DNA from: Polytrichum commune
Lineage: Eukaryota; Streptophyta; Polytrichopsida; Polytrichales; Polytrichaceae
Assembly: GCA_950295325.1 (NCBI GenBank)
Contig: OX485805.1
Location: forward strand, 6,200,501 to 6,264,500
Length of the DNA stretch: 64,000 bases
Reading direction: 5' to 3'
This document shows, piece by piece, positions 46,831 through 58,737 of the stretch. The notes under the pieces were generated by a model. That model saw nothing but the letters and a program-made list of their open reading frames with translations, searched no databases and was not told where the DNA came from. Made by a program: the position numbers and the translations under genes. Position 1 is the stretch's first letter, and each line of letters starts with the position of its first letter.

Positions 46831-49074
46831 CCCATCCTATGCTTGGAAGTGTTCATTTCCAAGGTATGTTTGGACATATCTTTTGGCTAATGGCACTATA
46901 TTTTGGCTAATGGCACTATGTATGATATGTACGTTGTTGCCTCGAATAATAACCCTTCTTACACTCACATTAGTTCATACGTGGTATGAAAAGTCCACCC
47001 CCAGGCATGATAGCATTCCCTGTTTAGGAGCATTGATTGACTAATACTAAACAAAATTCACGTGCTTGTTATATGGTCCCAAGTGTTGGAATCCTCGCCT
47101 AAGTACACTAGTATGTGAGGGGTATGACTTATGGGATCCACTACACAGAAAATTTAGTGTGTCACGGCTAAAGAGCTCTAGTGGGTCCCATTATAATATA
47201 TCATGGTCTTTAGTGTTGATCCCGGCGTCTAATCAACCTTGAGAAGCACAGTAAACATCCAAATTATTGCTCCATGTTAATTAAAGTGGTTTTCATATAT
47301 TGTCATGTGGCACCAAGTGTAGTGCGCCATCTTCTCTAGTCGCCACACATTGTTTAAAAGACAATGAATGTGAATCAATGATGAGGAGTGTGTACCACAC
47401 TCCATCATATTTATAATATACACTAAGTAGTCATGGGCGACAAATTAGCATGGAAACAATTTATCTAGGCCACTTCATTTGTCTACTTGGGTGGAAACCA
47501 TGTGGGTCCAAAATAAGAGGTCTTCCCGTAAGTGTCAATTTCTTTCTATTGAAAATCGGATGCACACTTTCCCCGGCTTCAAACATGCTCAATGCCAAAA
47601 TGACATTTTTGCAAGATTCATTTGATACCTCATATGTTCATTTCAAGTTTGAACAATTTGTGATAATTAAATTTTAACCACTTTCATCATACATTAAAAA
47701 GTAGATGCTACTTTAGTATTCACTTGTACATAGAGAAAAAAATAAAAAAAAAATAAAAATAATAATAAACAACGTCTTGTTGCCAATTTTTTTGTACTTG
47801 AGGGTCACCTTCATGTCATTTTGAGAAAACCTATTTGGGTTGTCTCATCACAAACTCTGAGTGACCACCAAATATTATATCTTCTTTGACATGTAGGATT
47901 CCATGTCACTTTATTGTACATAATCTGACATGGTCAACCTCATTATCGGTGACCTTGTGAGCAGTGAGGTGGGAATGCCATTCATTTCTCAACCAATGAG
48001 GGAATTTGGAAAAGGTGGCCACCATTCTGCGTGGTCAGTACTTGAATAGGTGGCTCGAGATATCTAAGTGCCCCCACCTACAACTAATTCATCTTCTTCT
48101 TTTTCTTTTTTCAATTTCACATTTCCCATTCAAGTAGAATACATATAAATATAAAAGATACATGGATAGATTTGGACTCTCGTAAATGACCTAAAGTCAA
48201 ATACTTACATCCTATCACCATTGTTATATACTGCATGTGATCGTATCGTCACTTCCTTTTTGTAGTAGGTTGTGCCACACATACTTCATAGACAAAATGA
48301 ACTTTGACTTCACTAATTGTTTGAGGTCTCGTATGAACTATCACATAGGCTATAGAACGTACACTAGTGGCCTTTAGGGATGTATCGAATAGGCCCCGCT
48401 CGTGGTTCTCAAGTAAATACTTGTCAATGTTGTTGTACTCCCAATTTCATTCCCTTCTAGTACATACCACATAAATCTTATCAACATTGAAACATATGAT
48501 CGTACTATTTTCACTTTCTCTTTGTATTAAGTTACGTTAAATATGGGTTCCACCCCATAGACAAACTTAGCTTTGACTTCAATAGTTGTTGGGGCCCAAT
48601 TCTAACCATCCTACTTTTGCCTCCAAGTGGGCAACTACTATAGCATTTTACTGATAGTATCATTTTTAACTCAACTGAAATAAGTAGTTAATATGCACAT
48701 TGAAGAATATGATATAACTTAGTTGGTAAAAACAATCATCTAGGCAGAAAGTTGTACCAACACATAACTTCGAATGGTAACCCACATTAATAGGACAATT
48801 TAGTGTAACTATAAACGGATCAATTGAGTTTGAGAAATAACTAGTTCAAATTCAAGATTTTAGAAAGAAAAAAAAACACCTATATATTTAGAGGAATTTC
48901 ATAGAATATTCCTTGTATCAATAAAGGATGACAAAAAGTTGTCAACGTTTGGCCGGTTGGATTCAGAAACACTAGGATCTCAACCAGTTCTGCACCAGAC
49001 ATTGCCCTCAAAAACTAGGAAGTGGTGCTTGAACTTCATCGAATATAGATATAAATGCTCATGGTTGAGGTATG
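46831..49074. other. AT-rich intergenic DNA, nothing recognised
   Basis: Contains a direct duplication TTTTGGCTAATGGCACTATA/G near 46880-46920 and a degenerate repeat shared with 26.3-27.0 kb. No gene was supported. Confidence 0.4.
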
Positions 49075-49291
49075 AGATGACCCTAAACTACTGGGTGATA
49101 GTGAAGAGGTACCCGTTTCCGAATGGAGTGGTTGGCGGTTCAATTCCCGTTGTGAAATCTTCTCTCTTCTTGACGGAGAAAACTAGCTAGGTAGGCAGGA
49201 AGCCAAGAGCCCACCCACCGCAAGGTAAGCAGTAAACCCCACCTTGCACCAAGAGGATTCTTGAGCAGGGTAGGGCCAACGGGCTCAACTT
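49075..49291 (+). mobile_element. SINE-like element, copy S2
   Basis: Begins AGATGACCCTAAACTACTGG and has the B-box-like GGTTCAATTCCC at 49137-49148. It continues GAAATCTTCTCTCTTCTTGA, AGAGCCCACCCACC and GCCAACGGGCTCAA, all shared in order with S1. Confidence 0.7.
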
Positions 49292-50734
49292 CACGTGAGA
49301 TTGCATGACGTTGGTTATTGATTTATTGGCTTTGTCTGTAGGACAGAGACTATGCGTCAACTTCTTCGTTTCAAGAGCAAATTTCCTAACCACTTTGTGT
49401 TCACGCTTGGACGATACTTGTTCTTGTTATTTTTGGTCCACTGTATTTAATGTGGATGTTATCTATAGTTTATATATATATATATACAAGTGCTCCCTAA
49501 AATGCATTGAAAGAATTCTAGTTAACTATGGTTATTTCGGTAGTTCTTGATTTTTTTTTTAAAAAAAATCGGGTGATAAATGAAAAGCTTCAATCCTTGA
49601 CCCGCATTTGAGAAGAAGGTGCACAAAAACCAAGAAAGGATTGGCATGAGCAAAGTAATCAGCTACAATTGTAGTCTTTCATAGCAAAGGACAGAGCCTC
49701 ACGGTTCTATCGTTTTCATGTTTATTTATGCTCATGGTTGCAATCCATTTCCTAACTTAATGAAATGACTAAGGAAGTTTCCATTAGAAAATGTGTTGAG
49801 TCACACTCTCTCGTGTTAATTCTTCACTCCGGAGAAAGGAGAGAGGGAATTATTGTAAACAAGCATACTTCTCATTCATTCAACATAAAAGCCATGAAAT
49901 AGTATGGAACCCAGAGGTTACTTTTTTTGGTTGATTTGAGACCAAAATTAGTCAATTTGAAATTGGAGGGAGTGTCGGTTTTACATGTGCTCTTTAATCA
50001 TTTGAGGGTTGTGCAATTAAATTTGAGATAAAGAGCGTAAGGATCAAATTTTGTCAAACAACTTCATGACATTCTTCAGTTTAGTGACCAGGTTGGGTAG
50101 GGATGGGTATATGTCATTTAAGGTGCTAGAATCATACCTTACGGATGCTTGTTGATAAATAGATTCAAGTTGCTGAATATTAGTAGAATGGAACAACTAA
50201 TAGCAGGTGGATTATGTTATGTTTCCATGTGTAAAATGGGAATCTTAAGATTGTACCTCAATCAATGACCGTTCCTTGTAAACTACACTATACTATAACT
50301 TTCGTCATAATAAACTTGGACACATGAATGTCTATAGACCTATCATTAATCCACCTTTGGGTTAGAGGGAATTATTGTATGGCTTATCCCTCATTCATTT
50401 TACAAAACAAACCTGAAATAATATGAGGCCTGGAGGGTCTCATTTTTTGGGTTATGGGGAACATCATTTAAGACATCCATAAGGAATGTAGTGGAGAATA
50501 TTTGGGATGAGTTATTCATAAACTTGTAAGGATCTAAGTTTTTGATATGATGAGAAGAGATGAAATCAATCTTGCCATTGGTGTGAATTATGGTGTTGCT
50601 TCATCTTCAAGTTAGTCGAAGCCTATACATGTGATTGCAAAATAAGCATCACAAGAACTAGAAGGCCTCCAAATCCTACTAATTTATCTCCTTTCAAAAT
50701 TGAGCACCTTGAACAGGCAAGGACAAGCCGACCT
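49292..50734. other. AT-rich intergenic DNA, nothing recognised
   Basis: A TA microsatellite lies near 49470-49487. Degenerate repeats of the 26.7-kb sequence occur near 49830 and 50360. No gene. Confidence 0.4.
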
Positions 50735-51100
50735 GCACATAAGGTATATGGGTGTTCTTTGGTTTGTTTCTCATGTTTTCTAACTTCTACCGATTAGATT
50801 ACACAACAAAGCTCGTGTTGCATCAATAAATTTGCGATGGAAACATTTGCAGAAACCAGATTGAGAATCGGACCTCCCATGATTTAATTATGGTTATTGG
50901 AAGTGCATGTTTGTTGATTTCTTAATTGGATACATAGGTCCTCCCAATTGTGTTCACTATTGAATGTAGAGTAGTTATTAATATATGAAGATGTAGTCCA
51001 ATCTCTATTTTAATTGTGTCTTTATGATGTTTGTTTTTTGATCCTCACTAGATCACATATAAATCAAATATACGAATCCGATTAAGAAAATGAGCCACAT
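50735..51100 (+). repeat. Dispersed repeat R, copy 3
   Basis: Strongly similar to copy 4 at 59735-60090 along its whole length, for example TGTTGATTTCTTAA.TGGATACATAGGTC and GATGTAGTCCAATC. Together the two copies flank LTR H at unequal distances. Confidence 0.65.
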
Positions 51101-52978
51101 CTAGCCAATCTCTCCCAAGTGCAAGCCCCTTCTAGGATTCCCACATGGTTGTTTAAAAATATGTGGTGGTTGAAAATTTCTAATGGTTGGTTGGCCTTGG
51201 TTGGTTGGCACCAAAATTGAAGTGCTAGGAAGGTCGCCCATCTAAGTATAATATTCCATCCTAAGACAACTTAACCTTTGAGTTCCCATGAGATATGCGT
51301 TAATACCCTTGGGTCAAATCCACCCTTGTAAGTCATCAATATATATGGATAAGAGGTCAAATTCCAACCCGCCCTAACTTTGTTATAAGATTTTTGTAGT
51401 GCTCCAATGTGAGCCCAATTAGGTGCCCACATGTGTTCTTAACCCTTTTAAACCATTACAAGTTAGACTTTGATTTTTATACTATTATTCAAAAAGATAA
51501 AAAGAGTGAAACCTTAGTGTTTGAGTGGTAATTGAGTTGAAGACTAGAGTAGGAGTTATTTGGGGATTTATTCTAGAGTTTCGGATTTGAGAGTGGGATT
51601 TGATTTCGAAGTCGGTTTTAAACCTTAGGTTAGTATGAAGGTTTTGTTGGTAGAGGGGGAGGTAAGAAATTAATATGTGATCAACGAAGGTGGGTTGGTC
51701 ATCGGAGCCTTGTGTGGAAGCTGGACCTAAATTGGCCAAGTAAGGAACAAGGGTAACCATTCTAGGGGGGGGGGTCACTATTTTCCCCTAGAAATTTACG
51801 GAACTTGAGGAGTCCAGCGGCGGGTGAGTAAGGCTGTTGGTCCACGGGGAAGAAGGAGTTCGAAGGGGGTTGCTGCTGCGAGGATGGGAGGCTACGAGTG
51901 AGATGTTGCGGCAGAGAACGAGATTTGGCTGGAATGTAAGGGGGCAGGTTGGTATGCCGCAAGCCCAGGGGCCTTTGGACGCTGGGAGATGGAGCTGCAG
52001 ATTGGCCGAAGGGCGAACTAGAGGGAATTTGGCAAGGCTGGACGAGGGGAGCTCAAGAGAGGTTACCACGGACTGGGAGGAGGGGAAGCAAGCTTTGCAG
52101 CTTTAAAAAGATCGTGGGCTAAGTCACACAAGAGATCACACCTTGACGAGGCACCGGTGAAGATTGAAAAGGTTGGAATCAAAAGAATTAGCCGCATCAG
52201 GAAACATCACTTGACTGAAACAAACGTTCTCGGATGAGTGAACAATTTCTACAATGCGGGATCCTACTCTGATGCTTTGGAATGGGGTTTTCTTGTGGTG
52301 GATCGCCACCGCCTTGACGGCAGAGTCACGAATTCATACGGAGAAAAGGAGGTGTAGCTCGCCAGTAGGGGTTGGCTGGTCGACTGGAACGAAGTAAATA
52401 CTGCTGGGGCCGAGCTTCGGAGAGCCCAACCAAGGTGAAGGGTGATGACAGGAGATGACGGGGACTGACGGGTGCTAGTTGTGACCGAACAACGTAATTT
52501 TACTCACTGGTCTCAACTACTGATGTGGGAGCACACGAACACCAAAAGTTTCGGATAGGCGTTTTTCAACGCCTAATCCGGTCTGTCCGGATGATCCGAG
52601 TATCGTCCAGGGATTCTGTGAAGTGCAGGATGTCAGGGACGCAATTTTCCTGTTTGAAAGTCGACCACCGGCCGGATATCCGGATCCGGATAGTCCTTTG
52701 GAAGTCTTTGTTCCGGGACTTGCCTTCCGGATTGAACCTCTCTAATTAAGTTTTACTCCTACATGCACCTTTCCTCAATACCTACCTACCTACTTCCTAC
52801 CTCCATTGATGATTGGGTTCATCCAGTGAAGACGTCCCTATATGGTCAGAATCCGAATTTCTCTCACAACCAATCCGGATCGGCCTAATCTTTCCTGGCA
52901 GGTCACACAGAGAATCCGGATGGTTCCCGGAACTACAACGACAGAAAGTTTAGGACTCGGCCGCATATATGTTAATCC

Positions 52979-53436
52979 GGGATAAGTGAGCGATCCGTGC
53001 CACTTTCCGGATTACCCCGCCCAGGACCCATGAGACCTCTTTAGAAGATCGGATGGCGTAAGTCCGGCACCTCCCTGATCTTACCCAGTCCTAACGATGG
53101 CTATCTCACATGGATATTACCCATGCATCCGGAATAATGAGGTTTCCCTTCCACTACACGCCGGAAATGCTCTCCGGACCGGAAACCTAACCGTTCCGGT
53201 TTCTCTCTTCCTTCCGACAGATCGATCCGGCTACAGCGAACTTAAACTCAACTAAATCTGAGATAACTGGGCGATCCGTACCGCTTTCCGGATTGCCCCG
53301 CCCAGGATCCGTGAGACCCCTTCAGAAGGTCGGATGGCGTAAGTCCGGCACCTTCCGGATCTTACCCAGTCCTAACGACGGTTATCTCACATAGGCGTTA
53401 CTCAGACATCCGGAACAACGAGGTTTCCCTCCCACT
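52979..53436. repeat. Direct repeats of about 177 bp in element I
   Basis: Copies 52979-53155 and 53260-53436 share GCGATCCGT.CC.CTTTCCGG, GATGGCGTAAGTCCGGCACC, CTTACCCAGTCCTAACGA and GAGGTTTCCCT.CCACT. LTR D inserted exactly at the end of the second copy, duplicating its last five bases, CCACT. Confidence 0.9.
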
Positions 53437-53578
53437 TGTCACCAAAAATTCCCCACCCTTCGATTTCGTCCTAGCCTGAGTGGAAAAATTATAATGACAC
53501 GTAGAAAATTCTCCCTCGGTAATTCAATGTATGATTCCAATATACCCTTGGAATATACACAACTTGACTAATTCCACA

Positions 53579-53803
53579 CTATGTCATCTTATATTCCTTA
53601 ACTTCGGGTAAGGTCACATCCTTAGCCTTCTCCAATGTCCACCCGGCCGCCTTGGCTACGTCTGCCTTCAATGATTTTCCTCGTGTGAATTGAGTCCTTA
53701 CCGTTGATTCCACACTATTGCACGAACCTTCGCTTGTTGATTCTATGAAGCACATAAGTTTAAGTATTAACAAATACTTGTGTAACTTATGGTGGCCTCT
53801 CAT
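53579..53803 (-). CDS. LTR-borne short ORF, KAAGWTLEK family, copy D
   Basis: The most diverged readable copy. After a different N-terminus it has RGKSLKADVAKAAGWTLEKA and a short tail ending KMT. The KAAGWTLEK core is identical to copies A to C although most of its codons differ at the third base. The open frame starts at 53803, but the start corresponding to the other copies is unclear. Confidence 0.5.
   Translation of the reverse strand: MRGHHKLHKYLLILKLMCFIESTSEGSCNSVESTVRTQFTRGKSLKADVAKAAGWTLEKAKDVTLPEVKEYKMT
53762..53779 (-). other. Conserved stem-loop, LTR D
   Basis: Plus-strand AAGTATT, loop AACA, AATACTT; all seven pairs hold. Relative to copy A, a G-C pair has become A-T on both arms. 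Confidence 0.78.
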
Positions 53804-54895
53804 TTACAGGCCTTCACATTCCATTATTAAGTTCAACCTCAATGGTCAATCACTAATACATTCAAAAGTTACACACACCCCTTCCTACCTAATGAATCCA
53901 ACACTTTAAGTCAAAACATCATAAGTCAAAAACTATAAGAATGTGTCACTATTTTTTTGGAAGTTTGAACATAGTCTCGGTTTTTTTGCTTTCAAAAATT
54001 CATATGAAGTCCAAAAAATGAGTTATTGGTATCCATGGATAGGTAATGAAGTCCTCTACATGAATATGCAATAATATTTTATTGCCAAAAAGTATATGGT
54101 CGCAATTCTACGCTGTTCCCTTTGAATCTGCATTTTTTCACTAGTTTTTGGAAGTTTGGACATAGTCTCGGTTTTTTGGCTCTCAAAAGTTCATATGAAG
54201 TCCAACAAAACTAAATGCTCCAATAAGAGACTTTACACATCCGCATAAATATAAGGCTAATCAATGTAAATCCAAGTACTCAAACAAAGTCATAAATTGA
54301 ACTTTAAATCATTCATGTCCAATTATTACTAACAAGAGATCAAGCCCTCTTCAAGGCCAACTAGCCTTGGTTCCTAACCTTACATCCATGCACACACACG
54401 TGCTCCTATCTTGCTTCCCACGCACCCACACTTATAACACGTGGGGTGCCAAGAAGCACGAAGAAAAGAGAGGAAGAATGAGGGAAGAATGAGGTCTTAA
54501 ATAGCAAAGAGGAGGAGAGGGCATGAGGTAAGGATAGGGTGAGAAGATTAGAGCTTCCAATCACAACCCCTTAACCTTCTCCTTCTAAGTAGGGACTCAT
54601 CCCATCCACAAGGCTCTTCTATTCCTAAACCAACAAGGTGGATCCTAATGTGGGCATTTAACCCGCGGATCCCCTCTCGCCTCACTTTATTCCATACTCA
54701 CCTAGTCAAGGCATTACCTCATTGAACTTAAACCTTGATACAATCACACAACACCCCCTAATGTCTAAACTTAATCCACACCACACTTCACTCTTTTTAT
54801 ATTTTTGTGAATAATTAATAACCGTTAAAACATAACTTCCAATGGTCTCAAAGACTTAAGAACACATGTGAACACCATTTTGGGCTCACACCACT

Positions 54896-55131
54896 ACACT
54901 CAGAAATGAGCCATAGTACTATAGTCGGATCCGATCCAGGTTTCCTCCCCTTTGTCCTATCCGTATTTCTTACTCATCCATTCCCTCTAGATCTGCAACG
55001 TGCTTCTAACCGTCCATGCACAAAACAAGTCAGAATATGTGGAGAACTAGAATTTTATTGAGTGGGAAAAAACAAAATACAACATCGGAGAGAAGAACCC
55101 TTCTCAAGCTCTTTATTCAGCCTTAAGTAGA
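54896..55131. other. Part of element I between insertions D and E
   Basis: 236 bp with no gene. It is continuous with element I once D and E are removed. Confidence 0.6.
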
Positions 55132-55261
55132 GGCCATGTGAGGCCAAACCCACCACCCTTAAGCGTCCTAGTCCGGGTGATGGCTTTGAGAATCACATTC
55201 AATTCCTAATACCATAATGTGAATTACTATGTGGCTCTCATGTCCAAGGTACTAAGTTCAT

Positions 55262-55435
55262 CTTAACTCAACTTGCTTTATTATTGTGAGCATCGTTGCT
55301 TGTAGTAGAATTTGATTTCTCAAGGGTCCAACCCGCGACCTTGGCCACACATGCCCTTAAAGAGATCCCTCTAGCCTTCTTGATTTTTACTTCCTTTATT
55401 TGCCCTTGCTAGGATCCTCCACATTCTCCATTTAT
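55262..55435 (-). pseudogene. LTR-borne short ORF, copy E, frameshifted
   Basis: Aligns to copy B nearly base for base. A short deletion after KGK brings in a TAA. Downstream the frame again reads RGISLRACVAK, then VAGWTLEKSNSTTSN. The core Ala before AGW is Val here. Confidence 0.6.
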
Positions 55436-55469
55436 TGCATACGTGATCTTATTGTGACCAAAAGAATGC

Positions 55470-55487
55470 AAGTGTTAAGAAACACTT
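55470..55487 (-). other. Conserved stem-loop, LTR E
   Basis: Plus-strand AAGTGTT, loop AAGA, AACACTT; seven perfect pairs. Confidence 0.78.
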
Positions 55488-56657
55488 TTCTCAAGAGTCA
55501 ACGTCTCAATACAATCACTTGTAACTCCACACATCACCCTTCCTAATCTAATGAGTGTAACACTCATTCACAACCAACCTACTCTAAAATAGTATATTGT
55601 GCTTATGACTAATTGGGCAATTCCACTACCTATGCTAGGCTCTAGCTAATTACCGGGTTGCAGGCCTCGGCTGGTTAATTTTAGTCTCGGCTAATTAGCT
55701 CCAAATCCAGCAGTCCAGGTTCGGTCCAGGGGGTCCAGCAGTCCGAGTTCGGTCCAGGGGATGGTCTTAGCCTTCTTCCTCTTATATGCTTGGCTCAAAC
55801 ACCCAATTAATCATAATGTAGCACAATCAAACTAGACTAAACTATCTTCAACTAATTAACTTGCAACTCCCTAATCACTAAAAACTAAACTAAATGGGTA
55901 ACTCTCCTTTGAGTTAAATTCCAACTACAAGTATCCTTCTACCTACAACCACACTTCTAATTATGCTCCTACACACCTCCACACCCAAGAGAGGGGAGGA
56001 GTGCACAAACTTGAAGAGAGAAAAAGAGAGAGGAAAAATGAGAGAGAGGCACCTTAAGTAGTGAAGAGGGAGAGAGGGAGAGTGAGGCAAGGATAGGGTG
56101 AGAGGATTAGCACCTCCAATCACAACCTCTTAACCTTCTCCTTCAAAGTAGGGACTAATCCCCATCCACAAAGCCTCCTCCTTCCTAAACCAACAATGTG
56201 GATCCTAATGTGGGCATTTAAACTGCGGTGCTCACCTTGCCTCACCTTACCCCCTACTCACATAATCAAGGCATTCTCTTATTGAAATCAAACCTTGAAA
56301 TAATCACACGACACCACCTAATGCCTAAACTTAAATCCACACCACACTTCACTCTTTTTATGTTTTGTGAATAATCATAACACATCAAAGTCAAACTAAA
56401 ATTGGTTTCGAAGGGTTAATCACCACATGTGGGCACCATTTTGGGCTCACAGGCCACAATCCCTAACTACTGGTGGCGGCCCAGGCGGCGGCCCAGAAAA
56501 CCCTAGGCAACGAGAAATCCGGAAACGCGTCCTTCGCGGAATTTCCGGATTTCGATCTGTTTTTTGCGCTAACGGAGAATTTGAATTCACAGTCTTGCCA
56601 AAACTCAAAAAACATCCTAAACTATGTCTGCCTAATTTTGATCTACCTAAGTCTAAT

Positions 56658-58737
56658 CTAAGTGGTGCGATGTTTTTTCGAAGCCATACCGTCCTTGGAA
56701 TGGCTTGCGGGCCCGCTGATGGTGGAGGAGCCTCCTCCGGGGGTCAAAAGTCGCCGTTCATGCAGCCTTGTAAATACCCTCCTCATGTTTGGGGAGGGGG
56801 CGATCTCTTCCTCGGAATCGTCTGCTGCCGGCGGATCCTCTCCTGATCCGTCACCCGATCCGGATCGCGCTGCACCGGAAACATTCTTCTCCTTCCGGGA
56901 CCTCTGGCCAGGTGAGGGATTACTTCCAGTGGTCCGCTCCCTGTTCCGGCCACATGAGACGGAAGTCGTCCGGGGATCCCTCGCGGACATCGCGTATGAG
57001 GGTGGGGGTGCCCACTGCTCCAGTATCATACAATCCGGAGCAGGAGCTGGTGAGGCCTGCGACATAGGCGCCTTACCCCGATCCGGTGTCCTCATCCTTT
57101 CCAGAGTTCTGGCCCTCTCCGGTGTTCTGGACCGATCTGATGTCCTGCCCCGATCCGGATTCGGTGATTGTCCACGTCCGGACTTGGCTGACCGTTCCGT
57201 ACTCTTCCTCTGCACCTAGGACGAGCGGGTCCGTTCTGAGACAGGAGTCTTCTCCCGATCCGGAAATCTTCCGGATTCCGGTGGCTGGGAAGTTCCGGCT
57301 GGCTGACTGGGCCCCGCACCCGCCTGAGAGGTCGGTATTAATTCCACCTCCCCTATAAACCTCGTACAGAGTGCCCGTCGGAGATCCGGGTGGACCCGGA
57401 TAGAGCATCCGTCTGGGGGTACCACTCGGCAGCAGCTTCTGGATCTCCTTGAGCAGATCCTTCATCGAGTGTGAGTACTTCACCAGGATCTGGAGCGTTT
57501 GCCGGGCAGAAGACGGATCCGCTGACTCCATTAGTTGGTCATAGAGGTGCGCCTTGTTGACGACTTCTCCCGGATGGCCCACTAATTCCCGGACCCGGCT
57601 TAGGACTACAACTTGTTCCGCCTAGTAATTCCGGATCTCCTCGCTCTTCTGGGTGAGCTCCTGCGTCATAGCGGCCACCTGCGCTGCGAGTTGCGCCTTC
57701 TCCATCTCCAAGGTCTCTACCTGCTTCCGGTCCGTTCGCTTGGCCAACTCCCGGAGGATATTTCCGGGTCCACAGTTGCCTAAGGCCCTGTTCACCCCAC
57801 GAGCGATGTGCTCCATCTGGAAATATTAGTTTTGGAGTTCCGTCAACTCATTCCGGACGCGCTTAAAGGGGGCCTCCGGAAACTCAAATGTTGAGAGGTT
57901 GATGTCCCTCCAGGGAACTTCCCGGCTGGGTCCAGCTTCCTGTCGGGGTGGCGGCGAGGCTGGTTTCCGGACCTTCGGAAGGGACGAAGCGGGAGGTGGT
58001 TCCGGAACCGCGGTGTCGCTCGAGTCCTAGGTTCCGGTTTCCGCAATCTCGACTTCCGGACCGAGCTTGTACACCACTTCATCTTCCGCTATGGTCAGCA
58101 TGTCCTCTTCCGCTTCGTTGATGCTGGTGTTGGTAGAGATGGAGGATGTAGGGGGAGAGAAAGGAGGGCTTCCTGCCAATGTGAGGGAGGGATTTCTCCA
58201 CGTATTCTTGAATTAACCTCGCCCAATTGACAGGCCGGACTCCGGACATGGCCCCGAACAGGGTGTTGGCCATGGTAAGGTTGAGCCGCTTGGGTTTTTC
58301 CGGACTAAGGATGGGGAGAATGAATTCTATGACTCTCCTCTCTCTAAGGTTCCGGTAATTCCCGGGACGGAATCCGTCCTTCGGATCCGGATCCGTTCGG
58401 AATTTTCCCACATAGAAACTATCCCTGCGGCTAGCCCAGCCCTCGCCCTTTCCTCTCGGAAATCCGTAAACCCCAGCCCATACCTCCGACGTCCATTTCT
58501 CCAGATCATGCCTAATAGTCCGGAACCACTGATTGGCTCTCTCTCGAATAGAAATTCCCGCAATGTGGCTTCCGCCCGGAGATTCCAGGGTTTGGCGAGT
58601 AATCCCTCACACCTCATCCGGCTAAGGTCCTCTATGAGCTTCTTCAGCCCGGATTCTCTCTTCGGGATGGCCGGCGATACAAGTTTCACGGGAATTGGGA
58701 CCTGCTCCCTCTCATCTTCCTCTCGTGCTTCCGGCAT
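56658..58737 (-). pseudogene. Decayed gag-like ORF of element I (about 690 codons)
   Basis: From ATG 58737, an acidic N-terminus then a domain with FILPILSPEKPKRLNLTMAN and SGVRPVNWARLIQEYVEKSL. A Pro-rich linker follows, then a coiled coil (about 57820-57625, EKAQLAAQVAAMTQELTQKS). Next come GHPGEVVNKAHLYDQLMESA and YSHSMKDLLKEIQKLLPSGT, and last an R/S/D/P-rich tail with TPER and TPDRG repeats. The reading frame shifts at about 58410, 58140 and 57100. Three in-frame stops (near 58028, 57827 and 57623) could each come from one C-to-T change. The domain order is gag-like, but I see no zinc knuckle, protease or polymerase. A gag-like role is inference. Confidence 0.55.

Larger units (their letters stand above)
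53437..54890 (-). mobile_element. Solo LTR D
   Basis: The 1454-bp element has a perfect duplication CCACT (53432-53436 and 54891-54895). On minus it begins TGTGAGCCCAAAATGGTG and ends TTTTTGGTGACA, a diverged terminal block. It carries a stem-loop, a short ORF, and a private direct repeat (about 53945-54020 and 54140-54215, TTTTTGGAAGTTTG.ACATAG). Confidence 0.9.
55137..56451 (-). mobile_element. Solo LTR E
   Basis: The 1315-bp element has a perfect duplication GGCCA (55132-55136 and 56452-56456). Ends are TGTGAGCCCAAAATGG and GGCCTCACA on minus. It has a stem-loop, a broken short ORF and a small two-copy repeat (about 55700-55760, CCAGCAGTCC..GTTCGGTCCAGGGG). It sits inside element I. Confidence 0.92.

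Noticed and set aside
56662-57219. 185-codon plus-strand ORF opposite the element I coding region
   Set aside because: The minus strand carries the coiled coil and R/S/P-rich tail continuous with upstream domains. The plus ORF is its shadow.
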